Origin: Galeruca laticollis
Lineage: Eukaryota; Arthropoda; Insecta; Coleoptera; Chrysomelidae
Length of the DNA: 64,000 bases
NCBI GenBank assembly: GCA_963921935.1
Contig: OY998179.1
Coordinates: 54,232,222 to 54,296,221, forward strand
Direction: 5' to 3'
The notes beneath the pieces were generated by a model that worked only from the letters and a program-made list of their open reading frames with translations, had not been told where the DNA came from and searched no databases. The position numbers were made by a program, and so were the translations under genes. Shown piece by piece: positions 43,600 to 54,383 of the stretch (position 1 is its first letter; each line of letters starts with the position of its first letter).

Positions 43600-45419
43600 A
43601 GGTTTCCAGGAGCTGCCCGTATGGTGGAGTGTTATCTCCCCTTTTGTGGTCACTCCTGATGGATGATCTGCTTGGTACTCTCGTGGGAAGAGGGGCAGAA
43701 CTGCTAGCGTATGCAGACGACCTTGTCATTCTGGCAAGAACCAAGTCAGAAAGGGTTGCACATAATACCCTCCAAAGGATTTTGGACGATGTCTATAGTT
43801 GGTGCCAGAGGGAACAGATGTCTGTTAATTCTGGTGAAACTGTAATAGTTCCCTTCACTAGGAGAAGGAATTTGGCGGACCTTCCGCCACTTTCCTATAA
43901 TGATGAGGTTATTTCTTTTGCAGCGAATGTAAAATATTTGGGGATCATCCTAGATAAAAAACTTACTTGGAACGCTCACTCGGAAAAATCATCCATAAAG
44001 CCAGACTTTCCTTGTGGACATGTCGCAGGATCTGTGGAATATCTTGGGGCTTGGGTCCCAATCAAATCCATTGGATGTGTGTGATGATTGTTAGACCAAT
44101 GATCACATACGGAGCCATTGCTTGGTGGTCAAAAGCTTCACAAAAAACGGCCCAAGCAAAGCTCTCTGGCATACAGAGACAGGCTAGTTTGGCTATAACT
44201 GGTGCTATAATCACCACACCGTCAGCAGCCATGAAAATCTTCCTGGACCTTCCTCCTCTCCATTTACTCCTGGAAAAGGAGGCCAGATGGACAGCATATA
44301 GAATTGTGCATATTTCTAAATGCACAAAAGAGGCTTATACAGAGCAAAGTAGAATACTAGCGGCCACCGAAAGTCATAGTGTTCTGGGAATGACCTCTGA
44401 TATAATGCCCCCAACAGTAAACTATATTCTGCCTTATACCGTCCTATTTACAAATAGAGATGAATGGGTCCTCCGCAAGGATGAACTGTCAAGAGCAAAC
44501 ATCTGTTGGTACACTGATGGATCAAAGACACCCTCAGGCTCTGGTGCGGGTGTATGAGTGTGTATACGGACAGAAATCTCAACCTCTCTGGGATCCTATG
44601 CAACCGTATTTCAGGCGGAAATGTATGCCATTGCTTCATGTGTGGAGAGTTTGGGGCAATCCATCCACACACACAGATCAATAAAAAATTTCACGGACAG
44701 CCCAGCGGCCTTGAAAGCACTTAGCTCGTACCGTGTAACGTCGAAAGTGGTTCTAGACTGCCAACAAAGACTCGCCTAAATAGGAAAACGCAACAGGGTA
44801 TCGCTGGTTTGGATCCCTGGCCACTCTGGTATGGATCGTAATGAGAAGACTGACTCTCTTGCAAGAGAGGGTGCCGCTCATGACTTTATCGGACCAGAAT
44901 CTACAGTTGGCATCGCGAGAAGTGTTGTCAAACAAACACTAAATACCTGGACTGCAAGAAGAGTTTCAGACTTCTGGCATAATATACCAGGATTGGTTCA
45001 TTCAAAGGCCTTTATACATCCTTCAAATAATGTATCCAAACAAATGTTAGGCTATAATAGACACGATCTACGGTACCCAACAGGCCTTCTAACAGGCCAC
45101 TGTCGTTTGAATCATCATATGCTGAAACTTGGACTGTCGGACGATCCGATTTGCCGTCTTTGTTTGGAAGATGATGAAACAGGAGAGCATTTAATTTGTG
45201 CCTGCCCCGCCGCGGCTCGAGTCAGGTATCTGATGCTTGACAGGGCCACTCTCTTGCCCTCGGACATGGAATATCATTCACTGAACAAATTAATCGGCTT
45301 CGTTAAAAAGCTCAATTTGTTTGGTGAAATTTGAATAGGTATGAGCCACAATAGACTCTCACGAGTCGCAGTGGAGGGCCTCATTGACCCACTCATTATA
45401 AACCTAACCTAACCTAGCC
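43600..45419 (+). mobile_element. LOA/I-group LINE, 5'-truncated, with telomere-like tail
   Basis: 1.82 kb fragment starting inside the reverse transcriptase and ending in a short (AACCT)n-type tail (45400-45420) instead of poly-A. It contains the RT catalytic box, an RNase H domain and a C-terminal zinc-knuckle-like region. Its flanks share an 8 bp duplication. It lies in the endonuclease part of the older PLE: joining the flanks restores the PLE frame KHLL-N-SKHSLTP. Confidence 0.85.
43610..45334 (+). pseudogene. LINE ORF2 C-terminal part: RT, RNase H and C-terminal domain
   Basis: Begins at the RT motif equivalent to GCPxGGVLSPLLWSLLMDDL, then LLAYADDLVILA (catalytic pair near 43715), VKYLGIILDKKLTW, a frameshift near 43990, and MIVRPMITYGAIAWW. 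RNase H starts ICWYTDGSKTPSGSGAGV (44505), continues in another frame ATVFQAEMYAIASCVESL, and NEKTDSLAREGA (44840). The C-terminus has TGHCRLNHHMLKLGL and CRLCLEDDETGEHLICAC (45150-45205), a Cys/His cluster typical of I/R1/LOA proteins. Three frame breaks and a 5' truncation. Confidence 0.85.
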
Positions 45420-45420
45420 T
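45398..45420 (+). repeat. (AACCT)n tail of the LOA-like LINE
   Basis: About four units of the pentamer AACCT, one imperfect, at the 3' end of the element. The pentamer is the same as the insect telomere repeat (TTAGG on the other strand). Confidence 0.7.
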
Positions 45421-45427
45421 AAGTAGA
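45420..45427. repeat. target-site duplication, right of the LOA-like LINE
   Basis: TAAGTAGA, identical to 43592-43599. Confidence 0.8.
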
Positions 45428-46385
45428 TGTTTTGTGTAGTGGGATTTCTCTGGTTCTTTAAATCTGTATGCTCATAAGTGTTCACTGTATCTAATTGCAA
45501 AATTTCTAAGAGTTTACCGCAAATAAACAGCATTATATTCGGGACACTTAAATTTGTATATAACAGACTTTTTATTGGAAATATTTTTGTTTTTACATTT
45601 AACAATTTTGTACTTGTACATTACTTTATGTTTTAGAAGAAATTCTAGTATTTGTTGCTAAAGATAGTATTCTTGAAATAATACTAGAAATATTACCATC
45701 CTTTCCGATCGTTTTGTAAATTTCCATTTCTTTAGGAAATATTAGTTGTAATATCAGCTTTTTCTCTTTTTTATTGAGTAATTTATTTGTTATATGTAAT
45801 GGATAACCGTTAAATGTTAATATTTGTTTAATTGTATCAATTTCTCTATGAAAATTATATTTGTTCATAGAAACTACAAATGCTCTATGTATCTTTGAAT
45901 TATATGCTGATAATTTATGTGATATGGGATGATTGGAACTATATGGAATAGCCTTATCAGTATATGTTGCTTTTCTGTATATTGAATTATAAAATCTGAA
46001 TTTTTGAATCAACAATATTGATTATTTCCTTCAATTTCTAATTTAAATTCAATGTTTGGCTGTACATTCTTAATAAAATTGAGAAATACATCCAATTGTC
46101 GTTCACTACGTATTCACCGAGGTAATGTGTCATCTACGTATCTATACCCAAATAAGATGATTTTTGATATTTCACTTTCAAAAATTTTTCATTCTAAACT
46201 CTGTATAAAAATGTTTGCCAAAATAGGTGGTATAGGCCTTTACATTGGTAAACCTTCATTTTGAATATATGAGTATATCTTATTGTTAAAAGTGGAACAG
46301 TTCTTATCAATACATACATTAAGTATATCTGATATTATTCGTGGAATTATATTTTTATCTTCTACTCTTCTTCTTATATATTAAA
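45428..46385 (-). pseudogene. PLE reverse transcriptase and start of the endonuclease, frameshifted
   Basis: From 46385 down: RRRVEDKNIIPRIISDIL, NNKIYSYIQNEGLPM and the P-I-x-P-I-L-A-N motif (46264-46200), the catalytic box YRYVDDTLPR (near 46135), NFIKNVQPNIEFKLEIEG (46060), then the thumb in an open stretch 46015-45626 (AIPYSSNHPISHKLSAYN, MNKYNFHREIDTIKQIL). The endonuclease region 45605-45428 reads LFICGKLLEILQLDTVN and continues to HL before the LINE insertion. Several frame changes. Different family from the PLE at 5.3-6.7 kb. Confidence 0.75.
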
Positions 46386-46639
46386 TTTGTTTATGAAAAC
46401 TGAAGTCAGTCTATCTGGCCATTCTATCCGGCCGATTTCCTTTATTTTTTTTAATGAGAGGTATTTAGACACAGATATGTCATCAATCACTAAAATTTAC
46501 TCAACTTCCATCTTACTCAAGTTGTACTCAAGCGCGATTCTTCCCTGTACATTTCCTATGGGACACATTCACCCAAGCAATTTGAATTCTTATAGCTCCT
46601 CTTCTAATGAATGGGTCTTGATCGTATCACTCTCAGAAG

Positions 46640-46905
46640 ACTCAGTGGATCAAGTTCTTTCTTTTGAGCTATTAACTGCTCAAATTCATTAGTTTGAGGA
46701 AAGTTATGCGTGCACTATCAAATTTATATTCAGTTTTTTCAAGATTTTCCTTCACTCAAACCTCTTTAACTATAGTTCTAATTAACGTAGGCTGTTGATG
46801 CAAGTCTAGGAACACTCAGTGGTTCAAGCCCTTTCTTTTGAGCTATTAACTGTTCAAATTAGTTGAGTTTGAGGAAAGTTATGTGTACGCAATAAACTTT
46901 ATTAT
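46640..46905. repeat. direct repeat, two ~85 bp copies 179 bp apart
   Basis: A segment with CAGTGGATCAAG, TTCTTTTGAGCTATTAACTG and TTTGAGGAAAGTTATG at 46640-46720 recurs at 46819-46905 with few changes. It lies upstream of the minus-strand PLE and may be its repeated 5' terminal sequence. Confidence 0.65.
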
Positions 46906-46994
46906 ATATTTTCTCCAAATACTTCGGCCGACGCACAGTTAATATTGTCTGGAAGAAAGTACTGTAAAATGATTTATATATAATAAGATCGGTT

Positions 46995-47500
46995 TTAAAA
47001 CGTCCGGCGACGTTGTCCGATACCTAACTTCCACTCGTTTTTATTATTCCATTGGCCCTCTCTTAGGTCTCCAGCCCTCATAGCATTAGTAACTCCATCT
47101 TTCCATGATTTCCTAGGTACATGTCCGTACCATATAACAAGCTTTTCCTCAATATCTGTTGTTAATGAGCCGTCCGCTCTCATACGTTGTCTGACGTCAT
47201 CGTTTCGGATTCTGTCTGGATATTCAAGGAGATCGTCTGAACACATCCATCTCGGTCGCCTCAAGTTTTCTTCTATTGTTTTCTGCAATTCTCCATGTCT
47301 CTGCGCCATATGTTAGATTACTTTTGATAAAGGTTTCGTAGATATTGTATTTCCGTTGTTTTCAAAACTCCACCATATCCCATTTAAGCTGCCTATTGTT
47401 CGTCTGGCTTGTGCTATTCGTTTTTTGATTTCTCTGTCGTTTTTTCCTGTTGTATCAAATTCAACTCCTAAGTATGTGTATTCGTTATATTTGCTATTAT
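46995..47500 (-). pseudogene. LINE (RTE/CR1-like group) ORF2 C-terminal part
   Basis: Minus-strand frames read EYTYLGVEFDTTGKNDREIK (47495-47435), RIAQARRTIGSLNGIWW, and, in the open stretch 47309-46995, RMRADGSLTTDIEEKLVIWY followed by GHVPRK. The phrase I-x-x-R-I-x-x-A-R...W-Y-G-H-V-x-R is the usual end of RTE-like insect LINE ORF2 proteins. The RT core of probably the same element lies at 48305-48610; about 0.8 kb with a Crypton-like fragment separates them. Confidence 0.7.
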
Positions 47501-47589
47501 AGAAAATATTTCAATTTAAGACAGCAATGTCAAATTAAAAGTAATAACATAATCCAGAGCTTATTTTCATGACACTCCAAAGGTAAATG

Positions 47590-48015
47590 CTTCAATCAAG
47601 TGATTGGTATGATAACTGTGGGCAAAGAACCAAGCGAAGTAGCCAGTTTCTTAAAATTGCCCGATAAAAATGTATGTACTGTTCATTGCTTTCGACGAAC
47701 GTCGACGACATTATTAGTAAATGGTGGAGGCAACTTAATTCAGCTTAAAAAAGATGGTGGGTGGAAGAGCAGTAATGTAGCTGAAGAATATATCGCCGAA
47801 TCCTTTAACAATAACATAGATACCTTATAAAAAGTTTCTGGGAACGCAGCAGTACCAACTAGCGAAGAACTTTCGATTCCTCCTATATATCTGATATTGC
47901 AGAAAAAGATTCAGAATATATTACCCTACCTCCGATTTCTCCAGGTCCTGGGATAAATACTAAAGATTGCCAACACTCTACATTCAACTTTAATATTGTA
48001 GGCAATAAATAAAAA
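47590..48015 (+). pseudogene. Crypton-like tyrosine recombinase, C-terminal part
   Basis: The open stretch 47600-47830 reads VCTVHCFRRTSTTLLVNGGG, then LIQLKKDGGWKSSNVAEEYI. H-x-F-R-R-x-x-x-T-x-L is the H-x-x-R box of tyrosine recombinases; the Y of AEEYIAES is the likely nucleophile. The strongest relatives I know of are Crypton-type elements in insects, where the phrase GGWKSS-x-VAE-x-YI is common. A further ~55 residues in a shifted frame end ...STFNFNIVGNK at ~48010. The N-terminal half with the first Arg is missing. Confidence 0.7.
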
Positions 48016-48304
48016 TAATGAGTAATCGTTACATGTTTTCAACATCACATTCTAATAAAGTGAATTTTTCTTGTGTTTTTCTAATTATTTGTCTAAAAAT
48101 AGTGTGATAGCAAGAAAAATTTTGTGTGCGATTCCAGCAGAAAGTGTGTTGCCGCTTTAGACAGATTGCCCGCGCTCAGCTACGCGTCACGAGAAACTCT
48201 TTGCCTCAAGCGGGAAAGTATCACTTCCTGCTCTTAATACACAATTAGCTATTGTCTTCTTCACGGATATTTGCATAATAAACAGTTTTGCCGTTTGTTG
48301 GGAC

Positions 48305-48610
48305 TTATATAGGAGCCAAGTTGACTTTGTCCTTAGATATGATTATGGCATCATCAGCATGACACATGATATTCATTTCTTTGTCTCCCAATTGATAACC
48401 TCCCCCAGCCTGCTTCATTCTATTTATGGTTACATACATTATGTTGTGAAACAGGATTGAGCTTAGGCTATTTCCTTGTCTGATTCCGGTTGAGTGAATT
48501 TTCATTTTGTGCAATAGGGTTACGACGTCAACTAACTGGACTCTATCGAATGCCTGGGTGAGTACATAAAAGCTGAAAGCTATGGCTTTTTCGGAATATA
48601 GGCATAGCAA
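48305..48610 (-). pseudogene. LINE reverse transcriptase core fragment
   Basis: The open stretch reads TQAFDRVQLVDVVTLLHKMK, a deletion, GIRQGNSLSSILFHNIMYV, YQLGDKEMNIMCHADDAIII. Motifs A (F-D), B (G-x-R-Q-G-x-S-L-S) and C (A-D-D) are present, with the usual Tyr before ADD replaced by His. It probably belongs to the same minus-strand LINE as 46995-47500. Confidence 0.75.
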
Positions 48611-49207
<597 letters not shown>

Positions 49208-49329
49208 TATTTGATTTTCTTTAACCTTTATATATAAATTTTTTTTCCATTTTTCGTGGGCATCAGGTTAATAGTAAACACAGTATCAGTTTATGTTTTA
49301 ATTTGACGTTTCGCTCCCTCAATATATAT

Positions 49330-50310
49330 GTGCTTTCCAAAAGTCCCCTCCCCCCTCGTATCTTTCGAACGGCTTCACTTACATTAATAACATTTGGAGG
49401 GTGAAAATAAAGTGTGTAGAGTAAAGTTCTCTACGAATGGTAACCGGTGACGTAATAGTAATAGATGACGTCACAGTGCCACTCTGGCCAATAATTTTAA
49501 AAAGGACCTTATGGCAAGTGATATCACGTTTGAAAGGCATTGACATTGGCTACATAGCCATATTAATTTTGTTTGGGTTTAAATTAATTTTGACGGATAA
49601 ATTAAATGAATATCAAAATTATTGTAATTATTTTTTTAAATTTAATTATTCAAATATCAACAATAGATTCTTATAGCAAGTGTTCGAAATGTGCTCCGTC
49701 CACTTCCTGACAGTAATACATCCTATTAGTAAACTCTTATCGTACTCGTTCGAATTTGTCAGCTGAAATAGCATTGCATTATTCGGTAATTCTTTCTTTC
49801 GAACGCCAATGCTATCTGGTGCCGTAGTATAAACCTTGGATTTCGAGTACTCCTATAGAAAAAAATTTAATGGTGTCAGATCTGGTGACCGCTGTGGCCA
49901 TTCTATAGGACCTCGCCGGCCGATGTATTACTGTCAGGAAGTAGACGGAGCACATTTCGAACACTTGCTATAAGAATCCATTGTTGATATTTGATTAATT
50001 AAATTTAAAAAAATAATTCTAATAATTTTGGTATTTATTTAATTTATCCGTCAAATTTAATTTAAACCCAAACAAAATTAATATGGCTATGTAGCCAATA
50101 TCAATGCCTTTCAAACGAGATATCACTAGCCATAAGGTCCTATTCAAAATTATTGGCTAGAGTGGCACTGTGACGTCATCTATTACTATTACATCACCTG
50201 TTACCATTCGTAGAGAAGTTTACAACACTTTAATTTCCCCCTCCAAATTTTATTAATGTAAGTGTAGCCGTTCAAAAGATACGAGGGTGGGAGGGGATTT
50301 TGAATAGCAC
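49330..50310 (-). mobile_element. ~1 kb mariner-type foldback with transposase remnant in the loop
   Basis: Arms 49330-49734 and 49910-50310 are inverted copies: GTGCTTTCCAAAAGTCCCCT at the left tip, its degenerate complement at the right tip, and shared internal landmarks (CATTCGTAGAGAA complement, GTGACGTCATC, CACTCTGGCCAAT, ATGGCTATGTAGCC, TCAACAATAGATTCTTATAG). TA flanks both tips. The ~180 bp centre reads, on the minus strand, YIGRRGPIEWPQRSPDLTPL, the part of a DDE_3 transposase with the last acidic residue. It is an internally deleted element whose long arms came to face each other. Confidence 0.85.
49735..49930 (-). pseudogene. DDE_3 transposase C-terminal remnant
   Basis: From 49930: RRGPIEWPQRSPDLTPLNFF, then after a stop SKSKVYTTAPDSI and later pieces such as VRKWTEHISN. 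Matches the third-acidic-residue region of the mariner-type family seen also at 14.9-19.1 kb. No other part of the transposase remains. Confidence 0.7.
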
Positions 50311-50311
50311 T

Positions 50312-50394
<83 letters not shown>
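50311..50394. repeat. (TA)n microsatellite
   Basis: ~84 bp, starting directly at the right tip of the foldback. Confidence 0.95.
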
Positions 50395-50396
<2 letters not shown>

Positions 50397-51136
50397 GATA
50401 TATTATTTTAATTGTATTATTGTTTTATAATTGTTTATTTTATATTATGGGCGCCAGAATTGGTCCGCTTGCCACGAGTCCCAATTCAAATAAAGATCTA
50501 GTCTAGATAAAAAATGTAAATTCATTTGATATTATTATTATCCTTACCTCGGGGATGAGTTCGGCACTATAAGCTGGATTGCTATTGTTACATACATGTT
50601 TCATTGAAACAAATATGTTTTTCCTTTAGATTTTATGAATACTTTATAAATAAACAGAGTCATACTTGCGGCTAAGGGTTTCCTATCTACTGTTTATATT
50701 TGAACAGATTCATACACTGTTGGTGTGTATTGTCATTGAAATGAAGTTTCTGAAATTAATTTTACAATATACATCATAATAATAAATTGTAACAGCTAGT
50801 ATATTGTTGCTCTCCATCTACTGAGTGTTTCTTTACCCAATAGATATATTATATCTTTATACAGGATAGGAATCTATGCATATCGTTCTTAGTCGCTGTG
50901 ATAATACTCATTTATTTAAATTTATTGAAGTTGTATCATTATTTTCTTTAGTGCAAATTTTATTTGTCTTTCGAAATCATCTAAATTTTCAAAACCTCTT
51001 CCAAACTCAACTTCTAATACAGCGTAGAGTGGTTTTAAAATAACTTAGAAGCTAAAATGCAATTGAAAGTTATCTAACTTTCTCAAAATTGTTGGGATTA
51101 TGGATCCTATATCCTTTAAGGTCTATTAAAAGAGTT

Positions 51137-51138
<2 letters not shown>
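50395..51138. other. no recognisable feature
   Basis: AT-rich spacer; nothing recognised. Confidence 0.4.

Positions 51139-51175
<37 letters not shown>
51139..51175. repeat. (TA)n microsatellite
   Basis: ~37 bp, bordering the 338 bp satellite array. Confidence 0.95.
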
Positions 51176-51176
<1 letters not shown>

Positions 51177-52414
51177 CAAAGACAGAATTAGCGGGCATAG
51201 CACGCAAAAGAGGTTACAGAGAATGAGTGGTAACCGTAGACATGCATGTTTCTGGCTCATTAGCCTTCATCGGTACGGCATAACCAAGAAAAGGTGTACA
51301 ACTTGGGAGCAAGAATGTTAATTGAAACATGAGAAAACACAAACAACGGATTTCAACAAGATAACCAAACGCACATTTGTGCCTTCAAATGGAAGATCCC
51401 GAGTTTTCAGGACAACAACCAACAGAGACACGGAGGCGTCTATAGCTCTCCTGTCTGAACCTTCCGACCCTGGAATTAATGAAAAGATTAAATAATAACG
51501 CGTGGAATATAAAACAAAGACAGAATTAGCAGGCATAGCACGCAAAAGAGGTTACAGAGAATGAGTGGTAACCGTAGACATGCATGTTTCTGGCTCATTA
51601 GCCTTCATCGGTACGGCATAACCAAGAAAAGGTGTACAACTTGGGAGCAAGGATGTTAATTGAAACATGAGAAAACACAAACAACGGATTTCAACAAGAT
51701 AACCAAACGCACATTTGTGCCTTCAAATGGAAGATCCCGAGTTTTCAGTACAACAACCAACAGAGACACGGAGGCGTCTATAGCTCTCCTGTCTGAACCT
51801 TCCGACCCTGGAATTGATGAAAATATGAAATAATAACGCGTGGAATATAAAACAAAGACAGAATTAGCGGGCATAGCACGCAAAAGAGGTTACAGAGAAT
51901 GAGTGGTAACCGTAGACATACATGTTTCTGGCTCATTAGCTTTTCTTGGTTATGCCGTACCGATGAAGGCTAATGAGCCAGAAACATGCATGTCTACGGT
52001 TACCACTCATTCTCTGTAACCTCTTTTGCGTGCTATGCCCAATAATTCTGTCTTTGTTTTATATTCCACGCGTTATTATTTCATCTTTTCATTAATTCCA
52101 GGGTCGGAAGATTCAGACAGGAGAGCTATAGACGCCTCCGTGTCTCTGTTGGTTGTTGTCCTGAAAACTCGGGATCTTCCATTTGAAGGCACAAATGTGC
52201 GTTTGGTTATCTTGTTGAAATCCGTTGTTTGTGTTTTCTCATGTTTCAATTAACATCCTTGCTCCCAAGTTGTACACCTTTTCTTGGTTATGCCGTACCG
52301 ATGAAGGCTGATGAGCCAGAAACATGCATGTCTACGGTTAGCACTCATTCTCTGTAACCTCTTTTGCGTGCTATGCCTGTCTTTGTTTTATATTCCACGC
52401 GTTATTATTTCATC

Positions 52415-52419
<5 letters not shown>
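51176..52419. repeat. 338 bp satellite array, head-to-head
   Basis: Monomer starts (AACAAAGACAGAATTAGC) at 51176, 51514 and 51852, giving an exact 338 bp period. After ~2.3 minus-sense monomers the orientation switches at 51941 and ~1.4 plus-sense monomers follow (51942-52419). At the switch, ...CTGGCTCATTAGC is followed by ~30 bp and then GCTAATGAGCCAG, so the array folds into a long hairpin. Monomers differ by few bases. Both outer edges run into TA tracts. Confidence 0.9.

Positions 52420-52462
<43 letters not shown>
52420..52462. repeat. (TA)n microsatellite
   Basis: ~43 bp between the two satellite arrays. Confidence 0.95.
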
Positions 52463-52469
<7 letters not shown>

Positions 52470-54326
52470 CGAATAGTGCGTAACATATGAACAATAAACA
52501 ACGAATAGATTAGTGGGTATTGCACGCAAATAGAAGAAAGGGCTACTGAAAAGAGTGGTAACCGCAGACATGCATGTTTCTGGCTCATTAGCTGTCATCG
52601 GTACGGTACAACCAAGAAAAGATGTGAAACATGGGAGCAGAGGTGTTGAATGAAACATGAGAAAATATAACAGAATTCAGCAGGATAGTCAAACACAACA
52701 TTTGTGTCAGTAATATTAGAAGATCTCGAATATTCGAGACAACAACCAACATAGACACGGAGGTGCATATAACACTCCCGTCTGAAACTTCCGACCCAGA
52801 ATAATGAAATAACAACAAGATGTACGAATATTGCATGACATATGAACACTAAACAACGAATAGATTAGTGGGTATTGCACGCAAATAGAAGAAGGAGCTA
52901 CTGAAAAGAGTGGTAACCGTAGACATGCATGTTTCTGGCTCATTAGCTGTCATCGGTACGGTACAACCGAGAAAAGATGTGAAACATGGGAGCAAAGGTG
53001 TTGAATGAAATATGATAAAATATAACAGAATTCAGCAGGATAGTCAAACACAACATTTGTGTCAGTAATATTAGAAGATCTCGAATATTCGAGACCACAA
53101 CCAACATAGACACGGAGGTGCATATAACACTCCCGTCTGAAACTTCTTGGTTGTACCGTACCGATGACAGCTAATGAACCAGAAACATTCATGTCTGCGG
53201 TTACCACTCTTTTCAGTAGCCCCTTCTTCTATTTGCGTGCAATACCCACTAATCTATTCGTTGTTCATTGTTCATATGTCACGCACTATTCGTACATCTC
53301 GTTGTTATTTCATTAATCTGGGTCGGAAGTTTCAGACGGGAGTGTTATATGCACCTCCGTGTCTATGTTGGTTGTTGTCTCGAATATTCGAGATCTTCTA
53401 ATATTACTGACTCAAATGTTGTGTTTGACTATCCCGCTGAATTCTGTTATATTTTCTCATGTTTCATTCAACACCTTTGCTCCCATGTTTCACATCTTTT
53501 CTTGGTTGTACCGTACCGATGACAGCTAATGAGCCAGAAACATGCATGTCTGCGGTTACCACTCTTTTCAGTAGCCCCTTCTTCTATTTGCGTGCAATAC
53601 CCACTAATCTATTCGATGTTCAATGTTCACATGTCACGCACTATTCGTACATCTTGTTGTTATTTCATTAATCTGGGTCGGAAGTTTCAGGCGGGAGTGT
53701 TATATGCACCTCCGTATCTATGTTGGTTGTTGTCTCGAATATTCGAGATCTTCCAATATTACTGACACAAATGTTGTGTTTAACTATCCTGCTGAATTCT
53801 GTTATATTCTCTCATGTTCCATTCAACACATTTGCTCCAATGTTTCACATCTTTTCTTGGTTGTACCGTACCGATGACAGCTAATGAGCCAGAAACATAC
53901 ATGTCTGCGGTTACCACTCTTTTCAGTAGCCCCTTCTTCTATTTGCGTGCAATACACACTAATCTATTCGTTGTTTATTGTTCATATGTCACGCACTATT
54001 CGTACACCTTATTGTTATTTCATTAATCTGGTTCGGAAGTTTCAGGCGGGAGTGTTATATGCACCTCCGTATCTATGTTGGTTGTTGTCTCGAATATTCG
54101 AGATCTTCTAATATTACTGACACAAATGTTGTGTTTGACTATCCTGCTGAAATCTGTTATATTTTCTCATGTTTCATTCAACACCTTTGCTCCCATGTTT
54201 CACATCTTTTCTTGGTTGTACCGTACCGATGACAGCTAATGAGCTAGAAACATGCATGTCTGCGGTTATCACTCTTTTCAGTAGCCCCTTTTTCTATTTG
54301 CGTGCAATACCCACTAATCTATTCGT

Positions 54327-54328
<2 letters not shown>
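52463..54328. repeat. 355 bp satellite array, head-to-head
   Basis: Two minus-sense monomers (starts at 52463 and 52818) then, from ~53145, 3.3 plus-sense monomers (TTGGTTGTACCGTACCGATG at 53147, 53502, 53857 and 54212), an exact 355 bp period. It is related to the 338 bp array: both contain GAGTGGTAACCG, AGACATGCATGTTTCTGGC and ATCGGTACGG in the same order. Bounded by TA tracts at 52420-52462 and 54329-54380. Confidence 0.9.

Positions 54329-54380
<52 letters not shown>
54329..54380. repeat. (TA)n microsatellite
   Basis: ~52 bp between the satellite array and the 5' LTR. Confidence 0.95.

Positions 54381-54383
<3 letters not shown>

Larger units (their letters stand above)
36500..46385 (-). 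mobile_element. Penelope-like element split by three later insertions
   Basis: Minus-strand PLE pieces read in order: RT (46385-45626) and GIY-YIG-like region (45605-45428), then 43599-43491 (HSLTPNTEQKVQHICDKKQ and LDFLEELE tail), then 3' non-coding 41380-41098, then 36641 downwards. The gaps are filled by a LOA-like LINE (43600-45419), a piggyBac (41381-43490) and a Jockey LINE (36642-41086). Joining the flanks recreates the sequence seen at 27040-27420 across all three junctions. The 3' limit near 36500 is a guess. Confidence 0.8.

Noticed and set aside
45398..45420. telomeric (TTAGG)n array
   Set aside because: Only about four pentamer units at a LINE 3' end; this is the element's tail, not a telomere.
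51176..54328. CRISPR-like array
   Set aside because: Repeats are 338 and 355 bp tandem monomers without spacers, in a eukaryotic transposon landscape.
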